From: an uncultured Sutterella sp.
GTDB lineage: Bacteria; Pseudomonadota; Gammaproteobacteria; Burkholderiales; Burkholderiaceae_F
DNA: 64,000 nt
Reading direction: 5' to 3'
NCBI GenBank assembly: GCA_905206365.1
Contig: CAJLHF010000001.1
Location: 62,001-126,000 of the forward strand
The notes under the pieces were generated by a model, which ran no database searches, was not told the origin of the DNA, and saw only the letters and a list, made by a program, of their open reading frames with translations. Shown one piece after another: positions 59,373 through 64,000 of the stretch; positions within the stretch are counted from its first letter, which is position 1; every line of letters begins with the position of its first letter. A program made the translations under genes and the position numbers.

Positions 59373-61522
59373 TACTTGCCTCTCATGAAAAGTTTGTCGA
59401 GTTCCGCGACCGTCAATTGCGTCCAGGTCGGACGACCGTGATTGCACTGATCCGACCGTTCCGTGCGCTCCATCGCACGCAGAAGCTCTTCCATTTCCTT
59501 CATGGCGAGCTTGCGGTTGGCACGGATCGAACCGTGGCAGGCCATGGTCGCGAGAATCTTATTGCGCGCTTCTTCGATCAGGGAGCTTTCGCCATAGGCC
59601 TCCAGGTCTTCGAGCACCGCACGCACCGTGTTTTCGAGCGCCGTAATGGGTGCATCGTGCAGGATCGCCGGCACGGCACGAAGCGCGAGCGAATCGGGGC
59701 CCGCAACCGAAAGCTCGATTCCCATCTCCTTCAACGCGTCCGAGTGCTCTTCGAAGGTCGCCATCTCGACGGCCGAGACGCGAATCACCTGCGGGAGAAG
59801 GAGCGGCTGCACGGGCATCGCGTGCAAGGCCATCGAGGCCTTCAGTTTTTCATACGTGATGCGTTCGGCCGCGGCGTGTTGATCGACGATGACAAGGCCC
59901 TCCTCGTTTTCGGCAATCACGTAGAGACCGGCGATCTGAGCGACGGGCCGCCCGAGGCGCCCCGTCGGCAGGGCGTCACTCGGCAGAACGGGTTCGGACT
60001 TCGGTTCCTCGCGCAGGCGAACGGGCTCGACGGACTCCTCGGGCGGCACGAGGCTCTCGGGCGTCGCAACGTTCGTCCGAGATTCGGCCTCATCACCGAC
60101 AGCGTCGACGGCTTCGGCAATGTCGGCCGCATCAACTTCGACGCCGTTGTCGAACACAAAAGCACTTTGATCGGCTGGTGCGGAAGGCAACGCGGGAGCG
60201 GGAGCGGGGCTCGGGAAGTCCCGGAAGCTTTGCGACAGACGCGCGCCCGAGGAGGTGTTTGGATCAAGGACGTAGTCCCTGACGGCTTCCGACGCACCGA
60301 AAAGACGCAGGGCCGAATCGACGGCCGACGCCGAGGGGCGTTCCGCCCCTTCGGAGGCCGTGCGGAACGTCGCGGCGATGCGCGCCTCGGATTCGCGGTG
60401 CGGCTCATAGCGCGGCTCGTACCGGGGACGGGGCGCAAAGGTTACATCCGAGGCCGTCGCCGAGTCGGCAAGCCCCTCGTCTGCAACCGTGCATTCGTCC
60501 GAAAGGCGATCCGCCTCTTCACCCGCCCGCGGGGGTGCCAACGCCTCGCCGACCGCCCGGTCGACGAAGGAATGGATCCGCTGCGTGTTGCGAAAGCGCA
60601 CTTCGGTTTTCGTAGGATGCACGTTCACGTCCACCTCGGCGGCGGGCACCGTGAGAAAAAGACAATAGAGGGGCTGCGCCTGCCCGTGAAGCACGTCCTG
60701 GTACGCCTGACGCACGGCGTGCGCGAAGGTTCGGTCGCGCACGAAACGACCGTTGACGAAGAGATACTGCGCATCGCCCTTCGGTTTCGAGACGGTCGGC
60801 AGTCCGACGAGACCCGTAAGGCGCATCCCCAAGTCTTCCGCGTCGACCGAACGGTGCCCGCTCTCGAACGCCCTCGGCATCAGTGCGACGATGCGTTCGT
60901 CCTGCGTTTCGACGGCCGGAAGGTCGAAAATATGGCGACCGTTCTGGTACAGGACAAAGCGCACCGCAGGATTGGCCAAAGCGATGCGATGGAGCTGCGC
61001 GACGACGTGCGCGTTCTCCGTCGCCTCGGACTTCATGAATTTGCGCCTGGCGGGCGTCTTGTAAAAGAGGTCGCGCACCTCAATGCGCGTGCCCTGCTGA
61101 GGCCCCGCCGAGGGGACGAGTTCGCCTTCGGAAAGCTCCCAGGCGCGGTCGGCCCCCGTTGCACGGCTTTGAATCGTCACCGCCGACACCGAATCGATCG
61201 ATGCGAGCGCTTCGCCGCGAAAGCCGAGCGTCGAAACATTTTCAAGATCAAGGAGATTGCGGATCTTGCTCGTCGCGTGGCGCTTGAGCGCGAGCGGGAG
61301 CTCGTCCTTCGGGATGCCGCAGCCGTCGTCCGTGACGACGATGCGCTTCAAGCCTCCCCCGTCGATACGTACTTCGACATTCATGGCACCCGCGTCGACG
61401 GCGTTTTCCACGAGTTCTTTGACGACCGACGCGGGGCGCTCGATCACCTCACCCGCCGCAATCTGACTGATGAGCTCGGAGGAAAGTTCCCGAATGGGAG
61501 GACGGCGATTCTCAGACGGCAT
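59372..61522 (-). CDS. mutL: DNA mismatch repair protein MutL
   Basis: Couples mismatch recognition by MutS to strand removal. The 716-residue protein has the GHKL ATPase domain (IAAGEVIERPASVVKELVEN, DDGCGIPKDEL, TLGFRGEALASI), a long Ala/Pro/Glu-rich linker and a C-terminal dimerisation domain. That domain carries VDQHAAAERITYE, which fits the endonuclease metal motif DQHA-x2-E-x4-E, together with MACHGSIRA and CNHGRPT. MutL is therefore predicted to nick DNA itself, as in bacteria without MutH. The ATG at 61522 gives the family start. Confidence 0.96.
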   Translation of the reverse strand: MPSENRRPPIRELSSELISQIAAGEVIERPASVVKELVENAVDAGAMNVEVRIDGGGLKRIVVTDDGCGIPKDELPLALKRHATSKIRNLLDLENVSTLGFRGEALASIDSVSAVTIQSRATGADRAWELSEGELVPSAGPQQGTRIEVRDLFYKTPARRKFMKSEATENAHVVAQLHRIALANPAVRFVLYQNGRHIFDLPAVETQDERIVALMPRAFESGHRSVDAEDLGMRLTGLVGLPTVSKPKGDAQYLFVNGRFVRDRTFAHAVRQAYQDVLHGQAQPLYCLFLTVPAAEVDVNVHPTKTEVRFRNTQRIHSFVDRAVGEALAPPRAGEEADRLSDECTVADEGLADSATASDVTFAPRPRYEPRYEPHRESEARIAATFRTASEGAERPSASAVDSALRLFGASEAVRDYVLDPNTSSGARLSQSFRDFPSPAPAPALPSAPADQSAFVFDNGVEVDAADIAEAVDAVGDEAESRTNVATPESLVPPEESVEPVRLREEPKSEPVLPSDALPTGRLGRPVAQIAGLYVIAENEEGLVIVDQHAAAERITYEKLKASMALHAMPVQPLLLPQVIRVSAVEMATFEEHSDALKEMGIELSVAGPDSLALRAVPAILHDAPITALENTVRAVLEDLEAYGESSLIEEARNKILATMACHGSIRANRKLAMKEMEELLRAMERTERSDQCNHGRPTWTQLTVAELDKLFMRGK

Positions 61523-61631
61523 GAAGATCCTTGAGGCGGGATTACAAAATCCTGAAGAACGGTTAAGCCGCGCTTCGGGTGTCTTCAGTATGATATGGAA
61601 CATTTGTCATAGGTCCACAGCACACCGCACC

Positions 61632-62306
61632 ATGGATTTTATCGAGCTCATCGTCGATCTTTTCACGAACGCCGACCATTTTCTGGTCCACCTCGCGACC
61701 AACTACGGGACGCTGATCTACGCGGCGATGTTCATCATCTTCTTTCTGGAGACGGGCTTCGTGGTCATGTCGTTTCTGCCCGGAGACTCGCTTCTTTTCG
61801 TGGCGGGTACCGTAGCCGCCTCCGGAACAGCCAGTCCCTGGATGATCATGCTCGCCGTGATCCTCGGTGCCGTCTTCGGCAATTCCGTCGGCTACGCCAC
61901 GGGGAAGTGGCTGGGCAACAAGATCTACGACGGGAGCATCTCCTGGATCAACGCCTCCAAGCTGCAGCACGCCCATGCGTTCTACACGGACCACGGCGGC
62001 AAGACGATTCTCCTCGCCCGTTTCATTCCGATCGTGCGCGCGTTCGCTCCGCTCATCGCGGGCGCAGCCCGCATGAACGGCCTGCGGTTCGAGCTTTTCA
62101 GCGGCGCGGGCGCCGTCATCTGGGCGGTGACGATTGTGGGGGCGGGCTACCTCTTCGGCAACGTTCCCTTCGTCAAGAACAACCTCTCGCTCATTCTTCT
62201 TCTCGGCATCGTTGCGGCGCTCCTCGGCCCGGTCGTGGTGGGATTTGCCTGGAAATACTTCCAGACATGGCAGGCACAAAAGCAAAAGACCGAGGAAAAC
62301 GCCTGA
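61632..62306 (+). CDS. DedA family membrane protein
   Basis: A 224-residue inner-membrane protein of the DedA/SNARE-associated family, whose members help recycle undecaprenyl phosphate or other lipid carriers. It shows FFLETGFVVMSFLPGDSLLF early on, GNSVGYATGKWLG, and the family arginine segment LLARFIPIVRAFAPLIAGAARM with the reentrant region. The ATG at 61632 trims an extension that overlaps mutL's promoter region. It is divergent from mutL and ends at a terminator. Which DedA subgroup it belongs to is not clear. Confidence 0.9.
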   Translation: MDFIELIVDLFTNADHFLVHLATNYGTLIYAAMFIIFFLETGFVVMSFLPGDSLLFVAGTVAASGTASPWMIMLAVILGAVFGNSVGYATGKWLGNKIYDGSISWINASKLQHAHAFYTDHGGKTILLARFIPIVRAFAPLIAGAARMNGLRFELFSGAGAVIWAVTIVGAGYLFGNVPFVKNNLSLILLLGIVAALLGPVVVGFAWKYFQTWQAQKQKTEENA

Positions 62307-62335
62307 AAATCGGAAACACCTCGGGATAACCCCGT

Positions 62336-62361
62336 AAAGGGCCGCGCAAGCGGCCCTTTTT
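62336..62361 (+). terminator. Rho-independent terminator after the DedA gene
   Basis: Stem AAAGGGCCGC / GCGGCCCTTT with a GCAA-type loop, followed by TT, 29 bases beyond the stop. Confidence 0.85.
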
Positions 62362-62439
62362 CATGGAAATTACATATGGGTTCTCTAGAATGGTCTATCG
62401 ATCTTACCTTTCACGGCTCCGAGGACAACCCGAATCACC

Positions 62440-64000
62440 ATGACCGAGACGCAGACGCCCGAATCCGCCGCTGCCACCACCGCCATTGCGGCCGCTCAAC
62501 CGGAAGCACCCGCCAAACCTAAAGCCCGCGCCACGAAACCCCGTGTCAAAACCGGCACGCGCAAGGCGCCCGCACGAGCCGCACGAGCTGCGGTCGACGA
62601 TGACTTGCCGCCTCCGCTTCCCTCCGCGGAAGGCGTCACGGATCTCTCGGATCCCCGTCTTTACATCAACCGCGAAATCAACTGGATCGAGTTCGATCGT
62701 AAGGTGCTCGACGAAGCGTGCGATCCGAACGTGCCGCTTCTGGAGCAACTCAAGTTCCTCTCGATCTTCTACAACAACCTCGACGAATTCTTCATGGTGC
62801 GCGTCTCCAACATCTGCCGACAGATGAAGGGCGGTGCCTCGTCGAGCTCTCCCGACGAACTGCCTCCCGCCAAGCAGCTCGCGGAAATCCGCAAGCGCGT
62901 TCTGGGGCTTCTCAACCGCGCTCAGAATCACTGGCGCCTGAACCTGCACCCGGCCCTTATGGAACGCGGCGTGCGCCTTGTTCGCTACAAGGACCTCACG
63001 GACCGTCAGAAGTCCTTCCTCGAAGGGTACTTCGACAACGAGATCTACCCGATTCTTACCCCGCAGGCGATCGACCCGGGGCACCCCTTCCCGACGATTT
63101 CCAACACGAGCCTCAATTTCCTCGTGAAGCTCGAATCCGAAGAAGGTCTCGTTCGGTACGCTCGTCTGAAGTGTCCGAACAACATGTCGCGCTTCATCTT
63201 CGTGCCCCGTACAAAGGAGTCGACCTACAACGAACTCGGCTTCAACTCCAACAGCCGCGACGACGACATCATCCTGCTCGAAGATCTGATTCGCGAACAT
63301 ATCGGCGCGCTCTTCCCCGGGCACCGCGTCTCGGCGTCGATGCTCTTTCGCATCACCCGCAACACGGACCTCGAAATCGAAGAGGACGAAGCGGACGACC
63401 TTCTTGAGGCCGTCAAGGACTTCGTCGACCAGCGCCGCTTCGGCGACGTCATTCGCCTTGAACTTGAGCACGGGTCTGATACGGAACTCTCAAGCTTCCT
63501 CGTCGACCGTCTTGAGCTCCTCCCCTTCCAGATCTACCGTGTGAAAGGCCCCTTGGCGATGTCGGAATTCATGCCGCTCATCGGCCTCGACCGTCCGAAC
63601 CTCAAGGATCCCTCCTATAAAGGACTGGAACCCGCGTTCGTTCAGGAGGGCGACGTCTTTGCAACGACACGCAACCACGACATCCTGCTCTACCATCCCT
63701 ACGAAAGCTTCTCGGGCGTGCTCGATTTCATTCGCCGCGCTTCGGTCGATCCGCAGGTGGTGGCAATCAAGCAGACGCTTTACCGTTGCGGCAACAACAG
63801 CCCCATTGTCGCCGCCCTCATCGACGCCCGCCGACGCGGCAAGCAGGTGACGGCCGTCGTCGAACTGAAGGCACGCTTTGACGAAGAACGCAACATCAAC
63901 TGGGCCGAAGAGATGGAAAAGGCGGGGGTCAACATCGTCTACGGCTTCGTCGGCCTCAAGATCCACGCCAAGCTTTGTCTCGTCGTTCGTCGCGAGGCGG
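62440..64000 (+). CDS. ppk: Polyphosphate kinase 1, N-terminal part (3' end outside window)
   Basis: Makes polyphosphate from ATP. The frame is open from the ATG at 62440 to the window end (520 codons). After an N-terminal tail of about 65 residues rich in Ala, Lys and Pro, the family start appears (LYINREINWIEFDRKVLDEA), then FYNNLDEFFMVRVSNICRQ, the head domain, FPTISNTSLNFLVKL, and the catalytic region with VVAIKQTLYRCGNNSPI and VGLKIHAKLCLVVRRE, where the His of KIHAK is the autophosphorylated residue. The extra tail is unlike the short N-terminus of most PPK1 proteins. The rest of the phosphotransferase domain lies beyond the window. Confidence 0.95.
   Translation, partial: MTETQTPESAAATTAIAAAQPEAPAKPKARATKPRVKTGTRKAPARAARAAVDDDLPPPLPSAEGVTDLSDPRLYINREINWIEFDRKVLDEACDPNVPLLEQLKFLSIFYNNLDEFFMVRVSNICRQMKGGASSSSPDELPPAKQLAEIRKRVLGLLNRAQNHWRLNLHPALMERGVRLVRYKDLTDRQKSFLEGYFDNEIYPILTPQAIDPGHPFPTISNTSLNFLVKLESEEGLVRYARLKCPNNMSRFIFVPRTKESTYNELGFNSNSRDDDIILLEDLIREHIGALFPGHRVSASMLFRITRNTDLEIEEDEADDLLEAVKDFVDQRRFGDVIRLELEHGSDTELSSFLVDRLELLPFQIYRVKGPLAMSEFMPLIGLDRPNLKDPSYKGLEPAFVQEGDVFATTRNHDILLYHPYESFSGVLDFIRRASVDPQVVAIKQTLYRCGNNSPIVAALIDARRRGKQVTAVVELKARFDEERNINWAEEMEKAGVNIVYGFVGLKIHAKLCLVVRREA

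Noticed and set aside
1..64000. CRISPR arrays, insertion sequences, prophage or toxin-antitoxin genes
   Set aside because: No regularly spaced repeats, transposase or integrase motifs, or toxin-antitoxin type pairs were found. The acquired genes have no mobility gene beside them.

Overview
The window is a GC-rich bacterial chromosome segment. Its conserved gene blocks are fur/bamE divergent, zapA followed by 6S RNA, queA-tgt-yajC-secD-secF, pmbA/darP divergent, hda-HAD phosphatase-pcnB-folK, and mutL-miaA facing purM. These point to a betaproteobacterium of the order Burkholderiales. The reduced set of neighbours, the ApbE/FMN-binding pair and the absence of gloB, dnaQ and hrcA beside their usual partners would fit the gut-associated family Sutterellaceae; that placement is an inference. 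No insertion sequence, prophage, CRISPR array or rRNA is visible.

Layout. 1-3.2 kb: the end of recN, then three lipopolysaccharide glycosyltransferases. 3.3-16.6 kb, all on the minus strand: dnaE, apbE with its likely flavinylation substrate, glnS, an NADP-type beta-hydroxyacid dehydrogenase, a two-domain Asp/Glu racemase-like protein, sbcB and rng. 16.7-25 kb: rfbB, sdaA, msbA, two family-9 (heptosyl-type) glycosyltransferases, nadK and fabI. 25-31 kb: mltD with an enlarged LysM array, a methyltransferase, rnhA, tRNA-Val, fur, bamE, a small coiled-coil gene, zapA and 6S RNA. 31-40 kb: an EVE protein, a TSUP transporter, lgt, thiM-thiE joined to a phosphoethanolamine transferase, a DUF2868/DUF3482 membrane-GTPase pair and a DUF486 protein. 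40-50.9 kb: an AT-rich GT8 gene, secF-secD-yajC-tgt-queA, pmbA, darP and a MogA-esterase fusion. 50.9-64 kb: rfbC, tRNA-Leu, folK-pcnB-HAD-hda, purM, two AT-rich glycosyltransferases with a decayed copy of the miaA 3' end, miaA-mutL, a DedA protein and the start of ppk.

The main theme is the cell envelope. At least ten genes concern lipopolysaccharide: core glycosyltransferases, lipid A export (msbA), dTDP-rhamnose steps (rfbB, rfbC), phosphoethanolamine addition and three AT-rich glycosyltransferases that look acquired. They are scattered singly among housekeeping genes and do not form one locus. The clearest trace of acquisition is between purM and miaA, where a stop-ridden remnant of a second miaA 3' end lies just downstream of a foreign glycosyltransferase gene. 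Other unusual architectures are the MogA-carboxylesterase fusion, the racemase-like protein with one degenerate half, and the small exported FMN-binding protein paired with ApbE.
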